DNA from: Proteles cristata cristata
Lineage: Eukaryota > Chordata > Mammalia > Carnivora > Hyaenidae
DNA length: 64,000 nt
Reading direction: 5' to 3'
Assembly (NCBI GenBank): GCA_017311185.1
Contig: JAESUZ010004903.1
Location: 558,001-622,000, forward strand
Position 1 is the first letter of the stretch. Every line of letters starts with the position of its first letter. Position numbers and translations under genes: made by a program. Positions 22,160-32,490 of this stretch are shown here, one piece after another. The notes beneath the pieces were generated by a model. It worked only from the letters and a program-made list of their open reading frames with translations. It ran no database searches and was not told the origin of the DNA.

Positions 22160-22700
22160 GTTCAGATGCACATGTGTGTTCATGTGTGTGGAGTGTGTGT
22201 GGGTGGGCGCATGCAGGTGTGATTGACTGCATGTGTGACTTTGACTGTGTGTGTCCGTGTATGTAGGAGAGTGCACTGTGTGCCGACATGAGTTTTTGTG
22301 CATTCAAGTGTGACTGAGTGCACATGTGAGGCTGTATGTGTACTGTGAGTATGCATGAGCACGTGGGTCACTGTGAGGGCGCGTGCATGTGAGAGTGCAC
22401 ACAGGAGTGTGTGTGTGACTACGTGTGTGCATGTGCACGAGGTGTGTGAAAGGGAGTACGTAGGGGGAGTGCACACGTGTGTGAGTGTGCTGTGCATGTG
22501 ACTGTGGGTCAGTCTGTAGGAGTATACAGGGTGAGCATGTATGTGTGAGAGATATGTGCATCAGAGTGTGTGCTGTGCACGTGACCGTGTGTGAATGTGA
22601 GTATTCAGGGCGAGTGTATGTGTGCGTGTGCAAGACAGAGTACGTGTGTCAGAGCGTGTGCTGTGCACGTGGTCATATGTGAATGTGTATGTGCCCACGA
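22160..22700. repeat. degenerate TG-rich tract
   Basis: About 540 bases dominated by TGTG/TGCA/GTGA words in alternating purine-pyrimidine order, without a fixed repeat unit. The His/Thr-rich minus-strand frames (22089-22633) are its translations. Confidence 0.9.
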
Positions 22701-23235
22701 TGGCTGGAAGAGTCGGCATGGGTGCTGTCGAGAGTTGCCTGTCCCTCCACCATGACAGCCCTGCACCCCCAGTGACGGCACAAATCCCTGTGCAGGACCA
22801 CAGGAAGTCACAGGAGCTGCAGTGACTGCAGGGAGCTCTGCTCTCTGATAGGACCGAATAGATTCTCTTTTATATGTGACTGCCAGTTCATCTTCCCAGA
22901 GCACTCCATCAGCTTCCTCTGCAGGCTTTCCAGAACCTTCTAGCTTCTTCTAGCTCCGAACTATAGAAGTTCGAAACAAATTTCATGAGTATACTCCCTT
23001 TTTGACAAGAATAGGAATGCCAAAAAAAGTCTCAGAAACCAGACATTTCCCTGGCTGCTTCCGTATTCTTACTGGTATACGTATCCACCAGCTGAAATTG
23101 ATGGTCTCTTTCTCTCTCCCCCTTTCCCTTCCTTCCTTCTCCCTTCTTTCCCCTCTGAATGCTTTACTAAGACAGCTTTCCTAAGTCTTCTTCCTTCGCC
23201 ACATCAACAAACCACCACTGTGCCCTCGCACTATT
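22700..23235. other. unassigned, with a CT-rich patch
   Basis: 23104-23155 is a pyrimidine-rich patch. The rest has no recognised element. Confidence 0.4.
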
Positions 23236-23300
23236 CCTACAGCAAATATTTATGAAGGGCTTCTTATAGGAGTCGCTTTGCTTAAAATACATTAAGAAAA
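23236..23300 (-). repeat. L2 tail fragment, inverted
   Basis: 'cctacagcaaatatttatga' with agggcttcttatagg is the inverted L2 end. Confidence 0.45.
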
Positions 23301-23604
23301 CATGATGTGGTCTAGAAAATACCATTGCTGTGTCTTGATCATGGGCCTAAGTACTCCTCTTTGCAATCAGATATGTCCAGGAGAGCAGACCCTGGGTTTT
23401 CATCAATTGTGTGCTCTTTTCACAGAGCTTCCCTATAAACCCAGAGAGGCCTACCCTCCTCTTCATTTCTCATTGATTCCTGACTGCTGGTAATTCTTCA
23501 CACTTCCTTCGATGTTTCTTAGCAGGAGTTGAGGGTTGTGAATGAGATGTGGACACACAGGCATCCCTGTACCAATATCTACTCATAGTGTAATACTGAG
23601 AAAA
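23301..23604. other. unassigned
   Basis: No element is recognised. The short frame 23302-23493 lacks any coding signature. Confidence 0.4.
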
Positions 23605-23830
23605 TTCACTCACTCATCCATTTACTCATTCCTTAACTCACTCAGTGATTTTACAATTATTTTAAGCATCTATGTATGAACCAGACACCATCCTAAAGCC
23701 TGGGGACATAGCAGCAACTCAGAGGAAAATCCTTTCCCTGCAAAGCATGCGTTCCAGAGGAGAGAGAGAACAGGAAACAAGAAAAGGCATAAATACAAGT
23801 CAATTAAAGAGTGCTACATTTATCTAAGGT
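23605..23830 (-). repeat. L2 LINE 3' end, inverted
   Basis: The order 'aagcatctatgtatgaacca', gacaccatcctaaagcctgg, ggacatagcagcaactcaga and tccctgcaaagcatgcgttc is the inverted L2 3' region, beginning in a CACT/CATC-rich lead. Confidence 0.65.
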
Positions 23831-23895
23831 GTTCCTACCCGTTTTAAGGCCTTGTGAGTCAAATTTCTATAGAATTTAAAAAAACATCTATGTCA

Positions 23896-24373
23896 TTAAA
23901 TTACTTTCTGGGGGAGGGGGGGGCACCTGGGTGGCTCAGTTGGTTAAGCGACCACCTTCAGCTCAGTCATGATCTCGCAGTCCGTGAGCTCAAGCCCGCA
24001 TTGGGCTCTGTGCTGACAGCTCTGAGCCTGGAGCTTTCTATGGATTCTGTGTCTCCCCCTCTCCCTGTCCCTCCCCTGCTCTTACTCTGTCTCTCCCTCT
24101 CAAAAATAAATAAACATTAGGGGCGCCTGGGTGGCTTAGTCGGTTAAGCGTCCGACTTTCACTTAGGTCATGATCTCGCAGTTCATGGGTTCAAGCCCCG
24201 AGTCGGGCTCTGTGCTGACTGCCAGCTCGGAGCCTGGAGCCTATTTCAGAGTCTGTATCTCCCTCTCTCTCTGACCCTCCCCTGCTCATGCTGTCTCTCT
24301 CTCTAGCTCCTAGAAATAAATAAATAAATAAACAAACAAACAAACATTAAACAAAATTTTTAAATTACTTTCT
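23896..24373 (+). mobile_element. tandem CAN SINE pair
   Basis: Two complete same-strand SINEs abut: one from about 23910 to 24118 (aaaaataaataaacatta tail) and one from 24121 (gggcgcctgggtggcttagt start). The perfect 14-bp duplication ttaaattactttct flanks the pair at 23896-23909 and 24360-24373. An 8-bp word aaacatta occurs at 24112-24119 and 24342-24349, which fits insertion of the second copy into the first copy's tail. The two belong to different subfamilies. Confidence 0.95.
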
Positions 24374-24399
24374 AAGATTAGTGGGTTGGTCTTTGCCGT

Positions 24400-24545
24400 T
24401 GCAAGTTTAGATAGCTAATTCTGACTCCTGGTTCTACCATTTAGCAACTGTACAGTATTGAAATTTGCTCTTAATTTCTGATTTTTTCAGTTACATTGAG
24501 ATGATGAGATACAATATAGAAAGTACTGAGCCCAGAACCAGGTCT
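24400..24545 (+). repeat. MIR SINE
   Basis: 'ctgactcctggttctaccat' then ttagcaactgtac and a gatgatgagatac segment give a diverged MIR. Confidence 0.5.
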
Positions 24546-24967
24546 AGAATGGTTAAAACTGTCACATGTTGAAACAGAGTACGAAGAGGCTCTGGGAGCC
24601 TACAGGACTGCACTCAGTTCCTAGCATTACTTATAATTCTGTGGCTCTTAATTGAGTTACTTTGCCCCTTCTGTATCAGGGGCCTCATCTTGGACATTGA
24701 AATCACGCTTACCTTGTAGGAAGGTGAGATATAAAAATAACCAATCTCCTAACCTGTTAACAGTGACTGATTCAATGTTAATTCCCTCTCTTCACGTGCC
24801 AGTTAATGGGGTCGTGCCCCAGAAGGAACAGATGGGTAAATGGATGAGCTACAACATGGAGGCGATATACATTTTTAATTTCAGTGAGAAAACAAATTCA
24901 GCTAAATCTGTCTTCCATTTTCACTACCTCCCTCAGAATGTCCCCATCTTTGTTCATCTTCTGTGTT

Positions 24968-25302
24968 GGGGTCAACTAACTATGGCCTACAGGCCCAAAA
25001 GAACCCATCACCCACACTTTTGTACAGCTCATGAGCTAATAATGGCTTTATCGTTTTTAAATGGTTAGAGAAAAATCAAAAGAAGAAGCTTTCATGACAT
25101 GAAAATTACATGAAATTCAAGCTCCAGTGTTCGCCAGCACAATGTTATTGGAGCACAGCCATGCCCATCCAATATGGGTTGTCTATGGATGTTTTCAAGA
25201 TACAAGAGCAGAGCTGAATAGTTGCAACAGAGGCTCTGTGACCCATGAAACAGAATCCATTGACTATCTGGCCCTTTAAGAAAAAGTTTGCCATCCCCTG
25301 CT
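24968..25302 (-). mobile_element. hAT MER1-type fossil, longer form
   Basis: It is inverted relative to the 7.7 kb copy: ggggtcaactaactatggcc at the left, 'gctcatgagctaataatggc', an internal 'aaaattacatgaaattcaag' AT-rich core absent from the shorter copies, then attggagcacagccatgcc and an aaaaagtttgccatcccctg end. Confidence 0.75.
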
Positions 25303-26185
25303 CAGGTTTGCCGATCTGACCTTTCATTGTGTTATTTCTGCCAGTCATCCCCTTAATGAGCTGCAAGTTTTATTTCCAAGAACTCAAAGTTTTAACAATA
25401 AGTTGTCCTTGTATTAACGTTATGGTGCCCCGCTGAATCAGCCAAGGGATATTAGATAAATTTCAACTTATCTGTTTCCTCTGTTCAATCTACTTCCTTG
25501 TACATTAACTTTTCTATTTGAATCTCATTTCTCCTTTCCAAAGGCCAGTTCCCCTTCACTGTTGTTATTTCTTGATTGTCTGTGGCTGTGCGCAGTCGGG
25601 ATGGTTGGGAGTAGGGACTAAACAGGGCTTCCCACAGGCCGAACGAGCACCCCTGACCATCTGTTGATGGAGGCATGTCCGGAATATAAGGGCTTCCTCT
25701 CTGGCATGTAGAGACAGGGATGGGCCCAGTGTGAAATTAACTTCTCTTCCTACAGGGGAAGAGGGAGTCTGCTCATCACTCCCGGGGCTCCCAAGTCACC
25801 TGGGATCATTTACTTCTCCATTTCCTGCACCCGGCTCTGGAAATCTCCTTAGTCCGGCCCTCTGAGTTACAAGGCTTTAAATGAAGGTACACTGATGGTC
25901 GCCATAGGGTTCCTAAAGAAACAAAACGTGTAATTTTCTGGAAGAGATTGCATGGCCTGTATCAGGTCCCTAAAGGAACCTAGGTCTGCTCCCACCTCCA
26001 CCCCGCAAAAAGGTGAAGAATCACTATATTCACTGTGGAAATGAAGAGAGATCATGATTCGAGAATATCTCATTCAGCTCTAAATGGTGAGTAGCTTGGG
26101 GGTCAAGAACAAGGAATGCCCTCCTTATTTCTGAATCATGAGGGCCCAATTAGTTACACCAAAGGAAATGGGACGAACAGACAGA
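25303..26185. other. unassigned
   Basis: Mixed composition. No repeat or gene is identified. Confidence 0.4.
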
Positions 26186-26189
26186 AGCT

Positions 26190-26580
26190 GTTTGCCGAGT
26201 ATTATGAAAGCCAGCAATATACCAGAAATGCTTGCAGATCCTCCTGCATACTTGGTCTCATTTATGCCACATAAAGCCTTAAAAATGGTGATGTTAACAC
26301 GTTATAGATGAAGATGCTTAGGAGAGTTGGATCTCATCTCCGTGTCAGACAATTCTGAGCCAGATCTGATAAGAAGCCTCCAAGTGTAAGTCGTGTTTAT
26401 CCAATGGAACTTCAAGCACTTATAACTGCTTTATTTCCCCGACTTTAAAAACTCGGGGAAATTGAACCCAGAGGGATTGAGCTTCCTGCAGTTGTCCAAG
26501 AGGCAGCAGGGAGAGCCAATCAGACCTGGACACTCTGGTCCTGGACCTGCATTTTAATCCCCTAACGCTGCTTCTTCTCC
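26190..26580 (-). repeat. one or two diverged MIR copies
   Basis: Both 'gaagatgcttaggagagttg' and 'aaattgaacccagagggatt', each followed by inverted MIR-like words (cctgcagttgtccaagaggc), suggest two old inverted MIRs side by side. Confidence 0.4.
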
Positions 26581-27010
26581 ATAATGAGAGTCACCTTCCC
26601 TTTAATTAAAATTCCCTTACAAATGTAGACATTCCACTTTTACTAATAATTACTTGGAGAGGATTTTTAGCAATCAGCACTACATAAATATCCGTACCTC
26701 CTCTACGAACGTAAGAATTGCAGGGCCCTCCCTTCCCCTAGTTTATTATTTATACACTGCTGCAGATAGACATAGCTCTTTGTGGCAATTAAGATGGGCC
26801 TTCCAGTCTCCTCCTGCAGAATGAGGCTGGAGACGATCATTACACCACTTCGATCACAATTACTATTAATTGGAGAGCTCTCCCTTCTCCATAAAATATG
26901 TACTACTCGAAAGTGCGATAAACCGCCCAAGGAATATGAACTGCATGTATTGTGAGGTCTCCGGATTTAACAAGTCATTTACCCTGTAATTACTGGGGTT
27001 GGGGAGGGGG
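26580..27010. promoter_or_regulatory. candidate conserved noncoding element
   Basis: Repeat-free and dense in homeodomain-core words: ccctttaattaaaattccct, ttactaataattacttgg, 'cacaattactattaattgga', ccctgtaattactgg. Single CpGs persist in an AT-rich context (ctctacgaacgtaag, gcgataaaccgccc), which is unusual for neutrally decaying DNA. Confidence 0.4.
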
Positions 27011-27124
27011 GAATCCTCTTAATGGGGCAGAGGAAGACACATTCCCATCAGCCGGGGCTCCGTCAAACAAACCATGGGCTGACAGCAGATCACTCCACAC
27101 ATGACACTGGTGTTTCTATTTCTA

Positions 27125-27366
27125 TTTTTATTTATTTATGTACTTTAAAAAAATTTTTTTTAAGTTTCTTATTTTGAGAGAGAGTAAGCATGAGCAGGGG
27201 AAGGGCAGAGAGAAGGAGAGAGAGAGAGAGACAGAGAAAATCAGAAGTAGGCTCTGCACTATCAGTGTGGAGCCCAATGTGGGGCTCAGTCTCACAAACT
27301 GCGAGATCATGACCTGAGCTGAAATCAAGAGTCTACTGCTTAACCAACTGAGCCACTTGGGTCCCC
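27125..27366 (-). mobile_element. CAN SINE
   Basis: T-rich tail on the left, 'gagagagagtaagcatgagc' body, and 'taaccaactgagccacttgg' head at the right edge. The duplication is not clear. Confidence 0.92.
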
Positions 27367-27464
27367 CAAGGAGTTTTGATTTTTAATAAAGTTGGAGAAC
27401 CAGAAGGCATACCTTGGATCATGGAATCCCGAGGCCTAGCTCAGAAGAACCAAACTTCCCATCA

Positions 27465-27690
27465 ATTTATTATTTATTCATTTTTTTAAAGTCATGTGCC
27501 TACTGTCTGCCAGACATCATTCTTGAATCCAGACCATGGGATGCCTAGGTGAGGACAACACAGTCCTGGCCTAGAGAGATTAACCCTGTTGTGGGGCGAT
27601 GCCAGGTCAATTGACTTCAGGTTACAGAGTGAAAAGAGCCATTCTGGAGAAGACCGCTGGCCTTAAAACAAAACAAAATACAACACAGCA
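27465..27690 (-). repeat. L2 LINE fragment, inverted
   Basis: 'catgtgcctactgtctgcca' then gacatcattcttgaat and a ggacaacacagtcctggcct segment follow the inverted L2 3' end. Confidence 0.5.
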
Positions 27691-28096
27691 AAACACAGCA
27701 ATAACAGGAACCGCCATCTGCTTGCTGAAGTTAAACTTACACTCCTGCAAGGAAAGTTAAGAGCTTCTCAGGAGAAAGGGATCAGTGGGGAGATGGCATT
27801 CTCAAAGGCTGGGGAATCAGAGCACATGTAGAATCGGGAGAGGGCCCATCTGAATGGATGGGTCCCGGCTGCTGTGCACAAAGTGTGACTTAGTAATTCG
27901 GTCCTCTCAAATCTCTCAGCCAAGAGGGCCGGCCTTCTCCCTCATTCTTACTGATTATCCACCCCTCTATTCTGTGGTTCTGAGCAATGAACAGCCTGGC
28001 CTCGGCATCAGAATTTTCAGAGCAGAATGTGAAGGGACTCAGCTGTCCTCTCTATGACAAATGTCACTGGCTTCTGGATTAAAAAATGTAACACAG
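27691..28096. other. unassigned
   Basis: No recognised element. Confidence 0.4.
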
Positions 28097-28292
28097 AGGT
28101 TTGCTGGTGGCTCAGTTGGTTGAGCATTTGACTCTAGATTTTGGCTCAGGTGGTGATCTTGTAGTTTGTGAGATGGAGCCCCACACTGGGATCCATAGTG
28201 ATGGTGTGGAACCTGCTTCTGATCCTCTCTCTCTCTTTCTCTCTGTCCCTATCCCACTCTCACTCTCTCAAAATAAGTAGACTTAAATTTTT
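28097..28292 (+). mobile_element. CAN SINE, diverged
   Basis: 'ctggtggctcagttggttga' head, ggtggtgatcttgtagtttg and a (TC)n body ending in caaaataagtagactta. Several changes in the A and B boxes imply an older insertion. Confidence 0.88.
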
Positions 28293-28464
28293 TATTTTAT
28301 TTTTTGTACCATGATGTTGCCTCTAAGAAATCGGTGACCTGGCTTATCATCAGAGGCAGCTGCAGAACTCAAACGCTCAGGACCAGGCTGCGCTGTCCTC
28401 AAGAGGAACGGGCAGAACAGTGGAAGCCGTCCTCTCCTCAGAAGACTTGATGGGCAGACACATG

Positions 28465-28620
28465 GGGTCTGGGTTTTAACCTCACTGCTTCCTAACTGTG
28501 TGAACTCGGGAAAGAGTTTTCATTTCTCTGGGACTCTGTTCCCATGGCTGAGAACTGGACGGAATGCTAATGGTCTCGTCCACATGTTGCAAAGCTGTGA
28601 TAAGCCTTGGAGAATTCTAG
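28465..28620 (+). repeat. MIR SINE
   Basis: 'cactgcttcctaactgtgtg' with aactcgggaaag and a ctctgggactctgttcccat segment match the MIR core. Confidence 0.6.
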
Positions 28621-28624
28621 AAGA

Positions 28625-28925
28625 CTTTCTGCCAGCTGCACCTTGAAGATGGTAAGAATTCTTATTACGTATCTGTGATCAAGTATTTTCCGGAGGAGGG
28701 TTTCTCAACATGGGTGCCTATTGGAACTGCTTCAGGGCCGTCAAAAACACATGTGCCCAAAAACTGGGGCTATAATTTCTGGGTACAGTGAACAGGACAC
28801 AGTCATGGGAGAAAACCACTCCAAGAAGAGCACTCTAAGCAGAGATGTTGATTATTTCAACTGAAATCTCACTTTCTCCTCAAGAACCCTCTACCCACCC
28901 CTACTATTTTATTAAGGTGGGTTTC
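28625..28925. other. unassigned, possible old hAT piece
   Basis: ggtttctcaacatgggtgcc at 28699 resembles the start of MER5/MER20-type elements, but the remainder is too diverged to call. Confidence 0.3.
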
Positions 28926-28929
28926 ATTT

Positions 28930-29165
28930 AAAGACATTGCTATGATAGCTTCCATCTTTGAATATGATAAGCAATGGCATTATCTTAAAATCGTAAAGTA
29001 TGTCCCCAATTCTCTCGGTGTACAGCAAAAGCAATCTGCACTGTGTGGAGAACACAATTGGAAACCGAATCCGCAGGGAAGTTTAAGGGAGAGAGATCTA
29101 ACCGCGAAGGAAGTGCATGGGTTTGCATATAGCCACTGGTGTTTGTATGTAAGAAGATTCTGAAT
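28930..29165. promoter_or_regulatory. weak candidate conserved noncoding block
   Basis: Repeat-free. It holds words such as 'atgataagcaatggcattat' and ggaaaccgaatccgcaggg with intact CpGs. The 73-codon frame here has no recognisable domain. Confidence 0.2.
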
Positions 29166-29244
29166 TACCAGAGAGAGAACCTCATCCCAATCATCAGAAG
29201 TATCGACCTTCTTGATAAAGTAAGAGAAGGGCAGTAACCAAACG

Positions 29245-29475
29245 GACTCTGTGCCAGGCTCTGCGTTTATGGCTTTACTGGGGGACGGATGCTCTGACCC
29301 ACGTTACATACCTCATTCGGTTCAACCTCTCCGCAGTTCCATGAGATTGCTGCTATTCTCCCATTTTATACCTGAGCAAACTGAGGGGGTGAGCATATGG
29401 GGAATCCGCCCAGGGCCATATAGCTGGTGTACTTTAAAATCCAGGGTTTCCCATAGCTACTGTGCTTGATCTAAT
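29245..29475 (-). repeat. MIR SINE
   Basis: 'ctgtgccaggctctgcgttt', a cccattttatacctgagcaa core and 'ccagggccatatagctggtg' give a nearly full-length inverted MIR. Confidence 0.75.
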
Positions 29476-29556
29476 TGCATTTACTCCAAGCTGCAAGGAT
29501 ATGGTCGGAGGACAAGATGGGTCTAAGAGGGAGGGCTTCATTTAGAAAAATCTGCC

Positions 29557-29604
29557 TGGGGCGGCTGCTGGCTCAGTTGGTTAAGAGTCGGACTTCAGCT
29601 CAGG
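29557..29604 (+). mobile_element. CAN SINE head fragment
   Basis: Only the first 45 or so bases of a SINE are present (ctggctcagttggttaagag, gacttcagctcagg). The body and tail are missing and the sequence passes straight into LTR DNA, implying a deletion after insertion. Confidence 0.75.
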
Positions 29605-29732
29605 CACCTTAACTTGGTTAAATCTACAAAGACCCTGTTTCCAAATAAGGTCACATTCTGAGGTCCTGAGGGTGGGGACTAACATGTCATGTGTGTGCTC
29701 AGCTGGGCAGGATTCAACCCATAACACCAACT
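29605..29732 (-). mobile_element. MLT1-type LTR fragment
   Basis: 'atctacaaagaccctgtttc' and caaataaggtcacattctga, ending ggattcaacccataac, match one end of an inverted MLT1 LTR. Confidence 0.75.
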
Positions 29733-31620
29733 CACCAACTTTTCTGAAGATTGGCATCTGCCACCTTACGGCATATTAGTTACCGCTGGGTGTGAATGTC
29801 AAACCACGACGGTCCCTGTGGCATTGGGAAAGGACCCATGGACAATGAATTCCCCATATTTCACATGTACACAGCCAGCTGAGGGCCTCGGCCCTTCGTC
29901 TCTAAGCTGATATAGTTAGATAAGCAGGAAGAAAATAATGAGGTACATTGGTGTGAAGGGAAGATAAATATTTTTAAAAATCCCTTCTTTATACATTCTG
30001 GCTTTTCTATGATGGAAAAGCACTGTTTCAGAACTTAAAAACTCCGTATCTGCCATTTGCCTTCACCGAACTCTTTTCCATACCTGACCTTCATTCGATA
30101 GACTTGCGAAGATGGCATTGGGTTTCCGGCCCTCGACTCCCTTGACTCTGTTACAGATGGTCAGTCTGTGTCACCCTGTGGTCCCCCACAACTCTCAAGG
30201 TGACACTAACTGTTACTGGATAGTTTTGCCTGTCGCATTCAGGTTCTGGAGTCTCCTTGGGCTCCTCACGGAGTGGCCTCAAACATGTCACCAGAACCTG
30301 AGTTCAATGTCTCTGGGTAAAACAAAAAGGCGTTTCATGCTCCAGACCCGCTGCAAACATTCCAGAGCCACCTCGGGATTGCCCAGTGCTCTAAGCGGGG
30401 TTGCGCACTTGTCACTCAGAGAGGGGCTTGAGAGAAAAATGAAGCTTCTCTACAGCTGTGAGCAAGACAAACGGTGACGGGGAACAGACACAGGGTGTGG
30501 CGTGTGTATTTACTGGCATCATCGAGGGCCTTGCGGATTATGGCTTCCCTGAAAACCTGAACACAGTCAAATGATACAAGACGAAACCAAACAGACCTCG
30601 GGAGTAAGTAGCTCCCTTTCTGGCAGGAAGGAGCAAATAAGCCCAGCCAGGTTTCTGCGCCCCAAACCGGGGGATCGGAACAGTGACGAGGACTTTGAGG
30701 AAGCCTGCTTCTCTTTGAACTGTCAAGGGTTTGTCTTCATAACACAAACAGCAGCTTCTCTACCTTGTCAGCCTCCTGCAAGGCATTCCCACCTCTAATA
30801 GGATTGAACAAGCCACTCAGCAGTCCTACCTCCTACCTGGGAAGCTCCTGTCTCAGGGGACACCGCCCTAGGCCTGGTAACAGGAAATGCCCCTTGGCAC
30901 TCTCCCTGGACGGCTTGAGTTACCCTGTCAGTCAGATTTGCATACATCACCAGGCTGCTCCATCCACACCCCTGCTGGGCCTCTGGGCCCTGGGGCTCCC
31001 GGAGCCTGGGTGTTACCGGCTGGAAGGGGGCCTTACTGAGACAGGCTGCTCCCCGGACACTATTGTTCAAGTGCAGGAGATTCAAAATGACAGGGTGCAT
31101 TTAAATGTAAATTTACCAGAGAAAAGCAAGTCTTTGCTGGTAGAAGTTTACCTCCCAAGAATCTGCAGCTCTCTGCAGCGCTGCTTGGGGGAAGGCCAGA
31201 ATCCCCACCCAACACAACGCGGCCTCTACCTAATGTACTCTTATCTCAGAGTGGACAGGGAAGGAAAGAGCCAAGGTGGCCAGCAGCCCCAACCACAGGG
31301 AACCTCATACCGAATGAAGATTGACCCTATTCGATGCTTTTCCTGGGCTGAGGTACCTACCATGCACATACACATGGACATTCTAATGTGATCGGGCAAA
31401 ATCAGATACACCCAGGCTCCTACATACCTATAGGCACACAGTCTCCTATAACACGGCCACCCCCATGGGTTCGTCCACACACGTGCGTATACATAAGAGT
31501 GCATGTGTGTACACAGTTACAGCAGTAAGAAGCAGTGTCAAGTGCGCCTGGACACCTGGGGTAGAGTGACTAGGAATCTAGACCTGGCTTCCCGAGACAC
31601 GTGATCGGGGGGGGGGGGCA
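29733..31620. other. unassigned, contains longest open frame
   Basis: About 1.9 kb without a recognised repeat. It holds the 208-codon frame at 30765-31391 (+) and a G12 run at 31607-31618. The part 30930-31160 includes an octamer-like atttgcat and 'tgcatttaaatgtaaattta', giving a modest regulatory flavour. No splice-site or domain evidence supports a gene. Confidence 0.4.
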
Positions 31621-31639
31621 TTCCACGCCATGAAGTGAG

Positions 31640-32125
31640 AATAGCATCTGCCTGACCCATGTCGCACTAAGTGAAATTAGCCAAACACAGAAGACAAGTT
31701 CTGTACGGTCTCCTTTATATGTGGGATCGAAAACTGTCAGACTCACAGAAGCAGAGAGTAGATGGTGGTTGCGGGGGCTGGGGGAGGGTGCTCTGTAAGT
31801 TTTACATAATGTAAGTCACAGATCTGCTATCCAGCATAGGGCTATAGCTAGCAACACTGTGCTGTACACATAACATTTTCTAAGAGGATAGATCTTAGGT
31901 TAAGTCCTCATGTCATAAAACAACAACAACAACAACAACAACAATAATAAGAGCTGGATGAAGCTTTGGGAGAAGGTGAGTCTCTGTGGCCTTGATGGTA
32001 GTAACAGGTTTGCAGGTGAACACTTATCCTAAACTCATCGAGTTGCAAACATTAAATTTGAACAGTGTTAAAAAAACCATGGACGGTGATTTATGTGTCG
32101 ATCATACCTCAGTAAAGTGTTTTCC
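31640..32125 (+). repeat. old L1 3' end (L1M)
   Basis: 'actaagtgaaattagccaaa', cacagaagacaag, 'agaagcagagagtagatggt' and a closing gatcatacctcagtaaag are the standard order of L1MA/L1MB ORF2 end and 3' UTR. A (CAA)n run lies at 31919-31943. Confidence 0.85.
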
Positions 32126-32240
32126 TTTAAAGAAAGAAGAAATGAGAATAAGAATTACACCTGTCCTCTGCTTTTCTTCTGTGGTATAACCAAGAAGAGA
32201 AATGGAAGTTCTTGGCATGCCAGAGTCACTCAAATGTTCA

Positions 32241-32321
32241 ATATCATCATCATCATCATCATCACCATCATCACCATCATCATCATCATCATCATCATCG
32301 CCAGCACCATCATCTTTCCTG
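32241..32321. repeat. (ATC)n microsatellite
   Basis: About 25 ATC units with scattered ACC variants. The poly-Asp and poly-Ser frames on the two strands are its translations. Confidence 0.97.
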
Positions 32322-32398
32322 TATTTCCATCTGAGGATACCAGTGAGTGAACACACCTCTGAGCTATTTGCTCCTTTCTGGAAAGCTCTCCAATTGGA

Positions 32399-32490
32399 AC
32401 TGCCTATCACCTCTGGCAGACAGACTGCCTATCACCTATCGGGTATCACTTTCTGCCTATCACCTCTGGTGGACAGACAGACTGCCCCAA
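32399..32490 (+). repeat. short local tandem repeat
   Basis: The word ctgcctatcacct begins at 32400, 32425 and 32453, with related 'ctggcagacagactgcc'-like spacers. It is a small imperfect triplication. Confidence 0.7.

Noticed and set aside
22089..22633. Minus-strand His/Thr-rich frames of 66-109 codons
   Set aside because: Translation of TG-rich low-complexity DNA. No start or domain evidence.
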